Part shown: piece after piece, positions 37,878-45,868 of the stretch
Layout: the number at the start of each line of letters is the position of its first letter
Numbering within the stretch: the stretch's first letter is position 1
Source: DATNIB01 sp035604685
GTDB taxonomy: Bacteria > Actinomycetota > Acidimicrobiia > Acidimicrobiales > RAAP-2
Direction of reading: 5' to 3'
DNA: 64,000 bases
NCBI GenBank assembly: GCA_035604685.1
Contig: DATNIB010000041.1
Span: 18,991 to 82,990, forward strand
The notes under the pieces: generated by a model
Databases searched by the model: none
What the model was told of the DNA's origin: nothing
Seen by the model: the letters and a program-made list of their open reading frames with translations, nothing else
Made by a program: the position numbers and the translations under genes

Positions 37878-38332
37878 ACGGATCGGGCTCTCCGACGCGA
37901 GCTCCCACCCCCCCTTCCTCGCCCGGACGCCCGCTCGACCTTCGGCGCACCCTCGTTGGCCTGCTCGTGACCATGGTGATCGCGGTGCCGACGCTGGCCG
38001 TCGAGGAAACCTGGCACGGCCGGCCGCTGATCGACCAGCCCCACCACCTCTGGATCGTCCCGGCGGTGATTGTCTCGGCGGCGTTCGTGTCCGGCGGCGC
38101 ACTCGCCACCCGGCGTCCACTCCGCTGGCAGGGGGCGGTCGTTCAGGGGGGTGCCGTCGGTGGACTCGCGGTGGGCATCCTCATCGTCGTGGACGTGGTC
38201 CGGCGGGCGCAGCTGCACGCCCCCATCTACCCGGACGTCGCCCACCTCTGGGAGGGGGCCGCGGTCGGCGGGGTTCTCCTCGCGATGATCGGCGGCGAGC
38301 TCGGCCGCCAACGATCCCCGGGGTCGACGTGA
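37874..38332 (+). CDS. Small membrane protein of unknown function in the cobalamin operon
   Basis: 152-aa protein not recognised. After a Ser/Pro-rich N-terminus (~25 residues) it has four hydrophobic segments: around LVGLLVTMVIAVPTLAV, LWIVPAVIVSAAFVSGGAL, QGGAVGGLAVGILIVVDVV and EGAAVGGVLLAMIGG. The second and third resemble small-residue-rich packing helices. The GTG overlaps the cobB stop (GTGA), so it is co-translated with a cobalamin enzyme. A part in cobalt or precursor transport, or membrane anchoring, is possible but unsupported by any motif I recognise. Confidence 0.75.
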   Translation: MNGSGSPTRAPTPPSSPGRPLDLRRTLVGLLVTMVIAVPTLAVEETWHGRPLIDQPHHLWIVPAVIVSAAFVSGGALATRRPLRWQGAVVQGGAVGGLAVGILIVVDVVRRAQLHAPIYPDVAHLWEGAAVGGVLLAMIGGELGRQRSPGST

Positions 38333-38367
38333 CCGGGCGGCCGGAGGCCGCGCGTTCGGCCGCGCCG

Positions 38368-38373
38368 TAGCCT
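38368..38373 (+). promoter_or_regulatory. Putative internal -10 element before cobI
   Basis: TAGCCT ends 6 nt before the cobI ATG, in the only sizable gap (47 bp) of the distal plus-strand operon. It could start a separate leaderless transcript for cobI onward. Confidence 0.4.
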
Positions 38374-38379
38374 GGGCCC

Positions 38380-39138
38380 ATGGCGGGGCACCCGACGAGC
38401 AGTGGTCGGCTGACCGGGGTGGGCGTCGGCCCCGGTGACCCGATGCTCCTCACCCGCCAGGCGATGGCGATCCTCACCGACGTCGACCGGGTCGTCGCTC
38501 CCACCACCGGCCCGGCCGACGCCGGCCGCGCCGAGACCATCGTGCGAGCGGCACTCGGCGCGATCGAGATCACGCGCCTCGCGTTCGACATGACCCCCGA
38601 CGGCGCCGGCGGCGCCGACGCGCGGGCGTCGTCGCACCTGGCGGCCGCGAGGTCGCTGCTCCCGATGCTCGAGGGTGGCGAGCACGTGGCCTTCATCACC
38701 CTGGGCGACCCCAACCTCTACAGCACGTTCTCCGCCCTCGTCGACGCCCTCGGCCGGTTGGGCTGGCGCGGCGAAGTCAGCACCGTGCCCGGGATCACCG
38801 CCTTCCAGGCGCTGGCCGCCCGCACCGGGACGGTGCTCCTCGACGGCACCGAGTCGCTGGCGCTCGTCACCGCGCTCGACGGACCCGAGCATCTGGCGGC
38901 CGCCCTGGAGGACCCCGACCGAGCGGTGGTCGTCTACAAGGGCGGGCGCCATCTCCCCGCCATCGCGCAGCTGCTCGCCCAGCACGGCCGGCTGGAAGGA
39001 GCCGTGTTCGGCGAGCGGCTCGGCCTGGAGGGCGAGCGCGTCGGTCGGCTCGTCGATCTGGCCGAGGGGCCGGCCGCCTATCTGGCCACGGTCATCGTGC
39101 CGCCCGCACCGCGCCCCACGACGAGGGACTCGACGTGA
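38380..39138 (+). CDS. cobI: Precorrin-2 C20-methyltransferase CobI/CbiL
   Basis: 252-aa SAM-dependent tetrapyrrole methylase that methylates C20 of (cobalt-)precorrin-2. Family motifs: RLTGVGVGPGDPMLLTRQA at the N-terminus, FITLGDPNLYSTFSALVDAL and VSTVPGITAFQALAA. The length fits CobI/CbiL better than other corrin methylases. Which substrate form (with or without cobalt) it uses cannot be read from sequence, and matters here because both chelatase types are present. The stop overlaps the cobM start (GTGA). Confidence 0.93.
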   Translation: MAGHPTSSGRLTGVGVGPGDPMLLTRQAMAILTDVDRVVAPTTGPADAGRAETIVRAALGAIEITRLAFDMTPDGAGGADARASSHLAAARSLLPMLEGGEHVAFITLGDPNLYSTFSALVDALGRLGWRGEVSTVPGITAFQALAARTGTVLLDGTESLALVTALDGPEHLAAALEDPDRAVVVYKGGRHLPAIAQLLAQHGRLEGAVFGERLGLEGERVGRLVDLAEGPAAYLATVIVPPAPRPTTRDST

Positions 39139-39959
39139 CGGCCACGCCGCTCATCAGCTTCGTCGGCGCGGGGCCCGGCGCGCCGGACCTCATCACGTTG
39201 CGCGGCGCGGCGCGCCTGGCCGCCGCCGACGTGGTCGTCTGGGCCTCCTCCCTCGTCCCGGCCGACCTGCTCTCCCATGCCGGCAACGGTGCCGTGGTGT
39301 TCGATTCGGCCACCATGACGCTTGAGGACGTGCTGGCCGTCTACGAGGCCAACCCCGACGCGGCCATCGTGCGACTGCACTCGGGGGACCCCTCCCTCTA
39401 CGGCGCCATCCAGGAGCAGGTCGACTGGTGTCTCGCCCACGAGCGCTCCTTCGAGATCGTGCCGGGCGTGTCGTCGCTGGCGGCCGCGGCCGCGGCGGTC
39501 GGACGGGAGCTGACGATCCCGACCGTCACCCAGAGCGTCGTGGTGACCCGTCTCGCCAACCGCACCAGCGCCTCGATGCCCGAGCGCGAGTCGATCGGCG
39601 CGTTCGCGGCGACCGGCTGCACGCTGGCCGTGTTCCTGTCGGCGGCGCGGCCCGACGCGCTGCAAGCGGCGCTCCTCGAGGCGCCGAGCGCCTACGGCCC
39701 GGACACCCCGGCCGTCGTCGTGGTCCGGGCCAGCTGGCCCGACGAGCAGGTCGTCGCGACCACGGTCTCCCAGCTGGCCGACGCCCTGCGGTCGACCGGC
39801 GCCACCACCACCGCGCTCGTGCTGGTCGGCGACGCGCTGACCGGGACCGCCGCGCGCAGTCACCTCTACTCCCCCGACTTCGCGCACGGGCACCGTCGCC
39901 GGTCCCTCTCCGGCAGCACCGCCGGGCGGCCGGCCCGCCGGAGGGCCAGACGTGGATGA
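39135..39959 (+). CDS. cobM: Precorrin-4 C11-methyltransferase CobM/CbiF
   Basis: 274-aa tetrapyrrole methylase. ISFVGAGPGAPDLITLRGA, VVWASSLVPADLL, VRLHSGDPSLYGAIQEQ, FEIVPGVSSLAAAAA and LTIPTVTQSVVVTR are diagnostic of CobM/CbiF. The last ~20 residues are a basic Arg-rich tail that overlaps the cbiD start by 8 bp. It is coupled to cobI by GTGA. Confidence 0.95.
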   Translation: MTATPLISFVGAGPGAPDLITLRGAARLAAADVVVWASSLVPADLLSHAGNGAVVFDSATMTLEDVLAVYEANPDAAIVRLHSGDPSLYGAIQEQVDWCLAHERSFEIVPGVSSLAAAAAAVGRELTIPTVTQSVVVTRLANRTSASMPERESIGAFAATGCTLAVFLSAARPDALQAALLEAPSAYGPDTPAVVVVRASWPDEQVVATTVSQLADALRSTGATTTALVLVGDALTGTAARSHLYSPDFAHGHRRRSLSGSTAGRPARRRARRG

Positions 39960-41130
39960 CCCGGCCGCAGACGTCGGGGACCCAGAGGACGAGGACTTGG
40001 CCACGTTCGAACCCGAGCTCAGCCCCGACGTGGCGGCCCGGCGGCACGGGCTGCGCACCGGCTTCACCACCGGGACCTGCGCGTCGGCGGCCGCCAAGGC
40101 GGCGGCCATCGGCCTCGTGACCGGAGCCGTGCCCGACCAGGTCGACATCGCGCTCCCGCGGGGTCGGCGGGTGGGCTTCCCGGTCCTCGGCGCGGGACCC
40201 GTGCCGGAAGGGACGGCCACCGCCATCGTGGTGAAGGACGCGGGCGACGACCCCGACTGCACGGACGGGGCGCACCTGACCGCCACCGTCCGCTGGCTGG
40301 ACGGCGGCGAGCAGGACAGCCTCCTCGTGGCGGGTTCGGGGGTGGGCACCGTGACCAAGCCGGGGCTCGGCCTCGAGGTCGGCGCGCCGGCCATCAACCC
40401 GGTGCCGCGCCGCGTGATCATGGAGGCGCTCGACGAGGTCGACGGGGTGCGCGGCGACAGCACCGAGGGCCGGCCGGTACGCGTCGAGTTCTCCGTGCCT
40501 GGCGGTGAGGCGATGGCGGCCAAGACGACCAACGAGCGCCTGGGCATCGTGGGCGGCATCTCCATCCTCGGGACCACGGGCATCGTGCGGCCCTTCTCGA
40601 CCGCCGCCTACCGCGCCAGCGTGGTCCAGCAGATCGACGTCGCCGCCGCCCAGGGCGAGCGGACGATCGTGCTCTGCACCGGCAGCCGCTCCGAGCGGGC
40701 GGCCGTCTCGCTGTTCCCCGACCTCGACGTCGTCTGCATCGTCGAGGTCGGGGACTTCACGGGCATCGCGCTCCGGCACTGCGCGGCGCACGGCATAGAG
40801 CGCGTCGCCATCGTCGCCATGGTGGGCAAGATCACCAAGCTGGCGGCCGGGGTGATGATGACGCACTTCCACCGCAGCGAGGTCGACACCGAGCTCCTGG
40901 CGGCGGTGGCGCTCGAGACCGGCGCGCCGCCGGCCGCGGTCAGCGCCGCCACCGAGACGGCGACGGCGCGCCACTTCTTCGAGGTCTGCCTGGCGGCCGG
41001 GGCCCTGGCCCCGCTCCAGCGGCTCTGCGAACTGGCTGCGCTACGTTGCCGGGCTCACACCGGCGACCGCATCGACGTGGAGGTGGCGATGGTCGACTTC
41101 GACGGTGACCAGGTCGTCGCACGTGCCTGA
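39952..41130 (+). CDS. cbiD: Cobalt-precorrin-5B C1-methyltransferase CbiD
   Basis: 392-aa CbiD, the C1-methyltransferase of the oxygen-independent (early-cobalt) pathway. The signature LRTGFTTGTCASAAAKAAAIG is near residue 33. TKPGLGLEVGAPAINPVPR, SILGTTGIVRPFS and VGKITKLAAGVMMTHFH are conserved. An N-terminal acidic extension of ~30 residues (DDPAADVGDPEDEDL) is unusual and could also mean a later start. CobF, the aerobic counterpart, is absent. Confidence 0.94.
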   Translation: MDDPAADVGDPEDEDLATFEPELSPDVAARRHGLRTGFTTGTCASAAAKAAAIGLVTGAVPDQVDIALPRGRRVGFPVLGAGPVPEGTATAIVVKDAGDDPDCTDGAHLTATVRWLDGGEQDSLLVAGSGVGTVTKPGLGLEVGAPAINPVPRRVIMEALDEVDGVRGDSTEGRPVRVEFSVPGGEAMAAKTTNERLGIVGGISILGTTGIVRPFSTAAYRASVVQQIDVAAAQGERTIVLCTGSRSERAAVSLFPDLDVVCIVEVGDFTGIALRHCAAHGIERVAIVAMVGKITKLAAGVMMTHFHRSEVDTELLAAVALETGAPPAAVSAATETATARHFFEVCLAAGALAPLQRLCELAALRCRAHTGDRIDVEVAMVDFDGDQVVARA

Positions 41131-42445
41131 GCCCTCCCCCACGCCCACCGCGTCGAGGACCGACGTCGGCAGCGACCTGGTCCACGTGATCGGGCTGGCG
41201 AGCGACCAGATCGACGCGCTGTCCGACGAGGCCCGCACGGCCCTCGGGGCGGCCCGCGTCCTCGTCGGCGGCCGGCGTCACCTCGCCTGGTGGCGCGGCC
41301 AGCCAGGAGCCAGCGTCAACGGCGCGGTGGCGCCCACGGTGATCGAGATCGGCGCCGACGCGGACGCCGTCGCCCAAGCGGTGGCGCGGGCCCTGCGCAG
41401 CGGCGGGGGTCCGGTCGCCGTGCTGGCGTCGGGGGACCCGGGCTTCTTCGGCGTCGTGCGCGCGCTCCTGCGCACCGTCGAGCGGCGTCACCTGCGCGTC
41501 CTGCCGGCCCCGTCCTCGGTCTCCCTCGCCTTCGCGCGCCTCGGCCTCCCCTGGGACGACGCCGTCGTGGTCTCGGCCCACGGCCGGCCGTTGGCCGACG
41601 CGCTCGCCGCACTGCGCACCGCCGGCAAGGTCGCCGTCCTCACCTCTCCGGCCACCCCGCCCGAGGCGCTCGGCGCAGCCCTCCTGGCGAGCGGGTGCGC
41701 CTGCGACCTGGCCGCCGTGTGCAGCCGGCTGGGTACGGCCGAGGAGACCGTGCGCGAGCTCACGCTCGACGAGCTGGCCGCCGGCACCTTCGATCCGCTC
41801 TCGGTCGTCGTGCTGCTCGGGCCCGCCGGCCTGCCGTTGACCGGCTGGTCGGCCAGCTCGTCGGCGCCCGAGCGGTCGGACCGGGTGTTGGCGTTCGGCC
41901 TCCCCTGGTCGCGCTTCGCGCACCGCGACGGGATGATCACGAAGGACGAGGCGCGCGCGGTCGTCCTGTCCAAGCTCTCACTCCCGGCGGCCGGCGTGCT
42001 GTGGGACGTGGGTGCGGGCAGCGGCAGCGTCGGGATCGAGTGCGCGCTGGTCCAGCCGGGACTGACCGTGCTGGCCGTCGAGGCCTCGGCCGAGGAGGCC
42101 GCCCGGGTGAGCGAGAACGCACGCGCCCACGGGGTGGGCGTCCACGTGGTGACGGGTGCCGCCCCCGAGGCGCTGGCCGACCTGCCGACGCCCGATCGCG
42201 TCTTCGTCGGCGGCGGTGGGCTGGCGGTGCTGAACGTCGCGCTCGAGCGTCTGGCACCCGGCGGCCGGATCGTCGCCACCTACGCCGCGCTCGACCGCGC
42301 CGCGGCCGCGGCCGACCTGCTCGGCAACCTGGTGCAGGTCGGCGTCGACCACGGCCGACGCCTGCCCGACGGCTCGTGGCGCCTGGAGGCGCTCAACCCG
42401 GTCTTCGTGGCCTGGGGACCCGACGTCGACGACGACGCGCCGTGA
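41105..42445 (+). CDS. cobL: Precorrin-6Y C5,15-methyltransferase/decarboxylase, CbiE-CbiT fusion (CobL)
   Basis: 446-aa fusion. The N-terminal CbiE methylase domain (to about residue 215) has HVIGLASDQIDAL, LVGGRRHLAWW and VLASGDPGFFGVVRALL. The C-terminal CbiT domain (from about residue 245) has GMITKDEARAVVLSKL, the SAM motif LWDVGAGSGSVGIECAL and VFVGGGGLAVL. It methylates C5 and C15 and decarboxylates the C12 acetate. A second in-frame GTG at 41123 overlaps the cbiD stop more tightly and may be the true start. Confidence 0.93.
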   Translation: MTRSSHVPEPSPTPTASRTDVGSDLVHVIGLASDQIDALSDEARTALGAARVLVGGRRHLAWWRGQPGASVNGAVAPTVIEIGADADAVAQAVARALRSGGGPVAVLASGDPGFFGVVRALLRTVERRHLRVLPAPSSVSLAFARLGLPWDDAVVVSAHGRPLADALAALRTAGKVAVLTSPATPPEALGAALLASGCACDLAAVCSRLGTAEETVRELTLDELAAGTFDPLSVVVLLGPAGLPLTGWSASSSAPERSDRVLAFGLPWSRFAHRDGMITKDEARAVVLSKLSLPAAGVLWDVGAGSGSVGIECALVQPGLTVLAVEASAEEAARVSENARAHGVGVHVVTGAAPEALADLPTPDRVFVGGGGLAVLNVALERLAPGGRIVATYAALDRAAAAADLLGNLVQVGVDHGRRLPDGSWRLEALNPVFVAWGPDVDDDAP

Positions 42446-44151
42446 GGGTCCTCGTCCTGAGCGTGACCGAGCCGGGGCGCGCGCTCGCGCGGCGCCTCCC
42501 CTACGAGCACCACCACGGCTCGCCCGGCGACGTCCTCGCGGCGCGCTGGGGGGACACCGACGCCTTCGTCGTGATCCTCGCCCTGGGCGCCACGGTGCGG
42601 CTGATCGCGCCGTTGCTGGGGCACAAGGACACCGATCCCGCGGTCGTGTGCGTCGACGACGCCGGCCGTTTCGCCATCCCGGTCGTCGGTGGCCACCACG
42701 GCGCCAACGAGCTGGCGGGCACCGTGGCGGCGCTGCTCGGGGCCGAGCCGGTCCTCACCACCGCCACCGACGCGCTCGGGGTCCCCGCCCTGGACCGGCT
42801 GCCAGGGTTCCAGGCGCACGGCGACCTGGCCGCGGTCACCGGCGCGCTCATCTCGGGCCAGCCCGTGCGGGTGGAGAACCCGATGGGCTGGCCGCTCCCG
42901 GACGCGCTCGCGAAACGGCTCGATCCCGAGGGACTCGATCCGAGCGCGCCGCTCGTCGCCGTGCGGGACGAGGCGGCCGATCCGCCCGGCGCCCGGGGGG
43001 CCACGGTCGTGCTGGTTCCCCGCTCGCTGGTGGTCGGCGTCGGCACGACGAGCGACGCGACCGTGGCCGACGTGGAGGCCCTGGTGAACGAGACGATGGC
43101 CGTCGCCGGCCTCTCACCGGACGCGCTCGACGCGGTCGCCACGATCGACCGGCGCGCCGGGCACCCGGCAGTCGTCGGCTTCGCGGCCGCGCGCGGCCTG
43201 CCGATCCGCAGCTACCCGCCCGCCCTGCTCGGCGCGGTGGCGGTCCCCCACCCGAGCGAGGTCGTGGACGGGGCGGTCGGGACCCCCTCGGTGGCCGAGG
43301 CGGCCTCGCTCCTGGCCGCCGGCGCGCACGCCGAGCTGGCGGTGACCAAGCAACGAGCCGCGCGCGCCACGGTCGCCGTCGCCCGCCGGGCGGGGCCCGC
43401 CGGGGGCCTGTCGGTGGTGGGCCTCGGCCCCGGCGGGGCCGAGCACCGGACGCCGGCGGCGGAGCGCGCGGTGCGCCACGCCGACACGGTCATCGGCTAC
43501 CAGCCCTACGTCGAGCAGTGCGCGGACCTGCTCACACCGGGCCAGGAGGTGCTGGCACTCCCGATCGGGGCCGAGCTCGACCGCGCCCGGGTCGCGCTCG
43601 AACGGGCGGCGGCCGGTGCCCGGGTCGCGCTCGTGTGCTCGGGCGACGCCGGCATCTACGCGATGGCCTCCCCCGTCCTCGAGCTGGCGGCCACCCGGCC
43701 CGACTTCGCCGCGGTCGACGTGGTGGTCGTCCCCGGGGTGACGGCCGGCCTGGCGGCGGCGGCCGTGCTCGGGGCCCCGCTCGGCCACGACCACCTCGTC
43801 GTCAGCCTCTCGGACCTGCTCACCCCCTGGGAACACATCGAGGCCCGGCTGACGGCGGCCGCCGAGACCGACCTGGTGCTGGTCGTGTACAACCCGAGGT
43901 CGCAGCGCCGGACCTGGCAGATCGACAAGGCGCGGGCGATCCTGCTCGCCCGCCGGTCGCCCGACACGCCGGTCGGCGTCGTGACGGACGCGGGGCGCGC
44001 CGGGCAGCACGTCGAGCTCACCACGCTTGGCGCGCTGGACACCACAACGGTCACCATGACCACGTGCCTCGTCGTCGGGTCCTCGGCCACCCGGATCCGC
44101 AACGGCCGGATGGTCACGCCGCGCGGCTACCTCGAGGAGCCGGGCCCGTGA
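42442..44151 (+). CDS. CbiG-CobJ fusion: cobalt-precorrin-5A hydrolase / precorrin-3B C17-methyltransferase
   Basis: 569-aa fusion. Residues 1-~320 are CbiG-like: VVILALGATVRLIAPLLGHK, VVGGHHGANELAGTVA and the C-terminal CbiG part VVGVGTTSDATVADVEAL. Residues ~322-569 are CobJ/CbiH: LSVVGLGPGG, VIGYQPYVEQC, CSGDAGIYAMASPVLE, VPGVTAGLAAAAVLG and VYNPRSQRR. CbiG opens the delta-lactone in the oxygen-independent route, so ring contraction probably follows that route; the oxygenase CobG is absent. The GTG overlaps the cobL stop, and the stop overlaps the ferredoxin start. Confidence 0.92.
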   Translation: MRVLVLSVTEPGRALARRLPYEHHHGSPGDVLAARWGDTDAFVVILALGATVRLIAPLLGHKDTDPAVVCVDDAGRFAIPVVGGHHGANELAGTVAALLGAEPVLTTATDALGVPALDRLPGFQAHGDLAAVTGALISGQPVRVENPMGWPLPDALAKRLDPEGLDPSAPLVAVRDEAADPPGARGATVVLVPRSLVVGVGTTSDATVADVEALVNETMAVAGLSPDALDAVATIDRRAGHPAVVGFAAARGLPIRSYPPALLGAVAVPHPSEVVDGAVGTPSVAEAASLLAAGAHAELAVTKQRAARATVAVARRAGPAGGLSVVGLGPGGAEHRTPAAERAVRHADTVIGYQPYVEQCADLLTPGQEVLALPIGAELDRARVALERAAAGARVALVCSGDAGIYAMASPVLELAATRPDFAAVDVVVVPGVTAGLAAAAVLGAPLGHDHLVVSLSDLLTPWEHIEARLTAAAETDLVLVVYNPRSQRRTWQIDKARAILLARRSPDTPVGVVTDAGRAGQHVELTTLGALDTTTVTMTTCLVVGSSATRIRNGRMVTPRGYLEEPGP

Positions 44152-44348
44152 CGACCACCGCCACCGGCACGCCTACCGTCACCATCGACGACCGCTGCAC
44201 GGCCTGCGGCGTCTGCCTCGTCACCTGCCCGACCCGCGCCCTCGTGCCGGCCCCGCGGCGCCCGCTCGTCCTCGACGACCGCTGCACGGCCTGCGGCGCT
44301 TGCGTGGAGGTCTGCCCGCGCGGCGCCATCTGGGAGCGGGGCTGGTGA
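44148..44348 (+). CDS. Small 2[4Fe-4S] ferredoxin in the cobalamin operon
   Basis: 66-aa protein made almost entirely of two ferredoxin motifs, CTACGVCLVTCP and CTACGACVEVCP, each able to hold a [4Fe-4S] cluster. The GTG overlaps the cbiG-cobJ stop and its stop overlaps the cbiC-cbiX start (both GTGA), so it is tightly co-translated with corrin enzymes. It could feed electrons to Co(II) reduction, the precorrin-6 reductase step or CbiX; the sequence does not say which. Confidence 0.9.
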   Translation: MTTTATGTPTVTIDDRCTACGVCLVTCPTRALVPAPRRPLVLDDRCTACGACVEVCPRGAIWERGW

Positions 44349-45859
44349 GCCCGGGGCCCGTGCACCCGATAGAAGAGGAGAGCTACCGGATCCTGGCCCA
44401 GAGGGTCGATCTCTCCTCGTTGGCGGCCGGACCGGCGGCCGTCATCGCCCGCGTCATCCATGCCACCGCCGACGCCGGGCTCCTCGACGCGTTGGTGGTC
44501 CCCGAAGCCGCGGTGACGGCGGGCGTCGCCGCCCTGGCGGCCGGCGCGCCGGTGCTCTGCGACGTGGAGATGGTGCGCGCCGGCATCTCGGGCGCCCAGA
44601 CCCACTGCCACCTGGCCACCACGCCGAGCGCGGGCGACCACCCGAGCCGCAGTGCGGCGGCGATGGCCGCGGCGGCGGCCCGCTTCTCGGACGGGGCGGT
44701 CGTCGTGGTGGGGTGCGCCCCGACCGCGCTCGCCGAGGCCTGCCGGCTCATCGAACGCGGCGAGCTCCGGCCCGCGCTCGTGATCGGCGTGCCGGTCGGC
44801 TACGTGGGCGCGGCCGACGCCAAGGAGCGGCTCTTGGACCTGGCCGCCCGCACCGGCGTCCAGGCCATCGCCCTGCGCGGGGAACGCGGCGGGGCCGCGG
44901 TGGCCGCCGCCATCGTGAACGCGCTGGTGCGCCTGGCCGCGGGCGGGGACGACGGGCCCGGTCGGCGCGACGAACCGTCGGTCCTGCTCATCGGGCACGG
45001 GACGCGCTCGGCGGCCGGTCAGTCCGAGCTGCGCCGGCTCTGCGAGGCGATCGCCTCGGCGCGGCCCGAGCTCGCGGTCGAGTCGGGGTACCTGGAGCTC
45101 ATGGGCCCGGGCGTCGACGAGGCCGCGGCGCGACTGGTCGCCCGCGGGGCCCGCCAGGTGATCGCGCTGCCGCTCGTGCTCCTCGGGGCGGGGCACCTGA
45201 AGGACGACGGCCCAGCGGCCTTGGACCGGGCGCGTCGGGCGCACCCCGAGGTCGCGTTCTCCTACGCGCGCGACCTCGGCGTGCACCCGCTCGCGCTCGG
45301 CGCGGTCGAGGCGCGCTGCCAGGAGGCCGCGCCGGAACCGGGGCCGCCGGACGCGGTGGTCGTGGTCGGCCGCGGCTCGACGGATCCGGACGCCAACGCG
45401 AACCTGGCGAAGGTGGCCCGGCTGCTGGCCGACGGGCGGGGGCTCACGACGGTCCCGGCGACGGCGCCCGACGGCGTGGCGGCGCCGGTGCTCGGGCTGG
45501 TCGAGCCGGCGTTCGTCTCGCTGGCCCGCCCGGGGGTGGCAGAGGCGCTCGAGCGCTGCCACCTGCTCGGCGCGCGCCGCATCACCGTCGTGCCCTACTT
45601 CCTCTGCACCGGTCGGCTGGTCGTCCGGCTGGGCGACCAGGCCCGCGCCTGGGCGGCCGACCACCCCGACACAGAGGTCCGTGTCGGCGAGCACATCGGC
45701 ATCGACGAGCGGATCATCACGCTCGTGTGGTCCCGCTACGACGAGGCGCGCGGCGCGGATGTCGCCATGAATTGCGATGCCTGCCTCTACCGGGTGGCGC
45801 TGCCCGGCTACGAGCGGCGCGTGGGCGCGTCGGCACCCAAACCGATCCGCGCCGGCTGA
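44345..45859 (+). CDS. CbiC-CbiX fusion: (cobalt-)precorrin-8 methylmutase / sirohydrochlorin cobaltochelatase
   Basis: 504-aa fusion. Residues 1-~210 are CobH/CbiC methylmutase (HPIEEESYRIL; catalytic His in RVIHATADAGLL; VLCDVEMVRAGI; GVPVGYVGAADAKERL). Residues ~216-504 are a two-module CbiX chelatase: LLIGHGTRSAAGQSELRRL and LLGAGHLKDDGPAALDRA in the first half, VVVGRGSTDPDANANLAKVARLL in the second, and a C-terminal CDACLYRVALPGYE. CbiX inserts Co2+ into sirohydrochlorin, the first step of the early-cobalt route, while CbiC acts late, so one polypeptide holds two distant steps. It ends the plus-strand operon and converges on the aldo/keto reductase. Confidence 0.9.
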   Translation: MSPGPVHPIEEESYRILAQRVDLSSLAAGPAAVIARVIHATADAGLLDALVVPEAAVTAGVAALAAGAPVLCDVEMVRAGISGAQTHCHLATTPSAGDHPSRSAAAMAAAAARFSDGAVVVVGCAPTALAEACRLIERGELRPALVIGVPVGYVGAADAKERLLDLAARTGVQAIALRGERGGAAVAAAIVNALVRLAAGGDDGPGRRDEPSVLLIGHGTRSAAGQSELRRLCEAIASARPELAVESGYLELMGPGVDEAAARLVARGARQVIALPLVLLGAGHLKDDGPAALDRARRAHPEVAFSYARDLGVHPLALGAVEARCQEAAPEPGPPDAVVVVGRGSTDPDANANLAKVARLLADGRGLTTVPATAPDGVAAPVLGLVEPAFVSLARPGVAEALERCHLLGARRITVVPYFLCTGRLVVRLGDQARAWAADHPDTEVRVGEHIGIDERIITLVWSRYDEARGADVAMNCDACLYRVALPGYERRVGASAPKPIRAG

Positions 45860-45868
45860 GCCGGTCGG

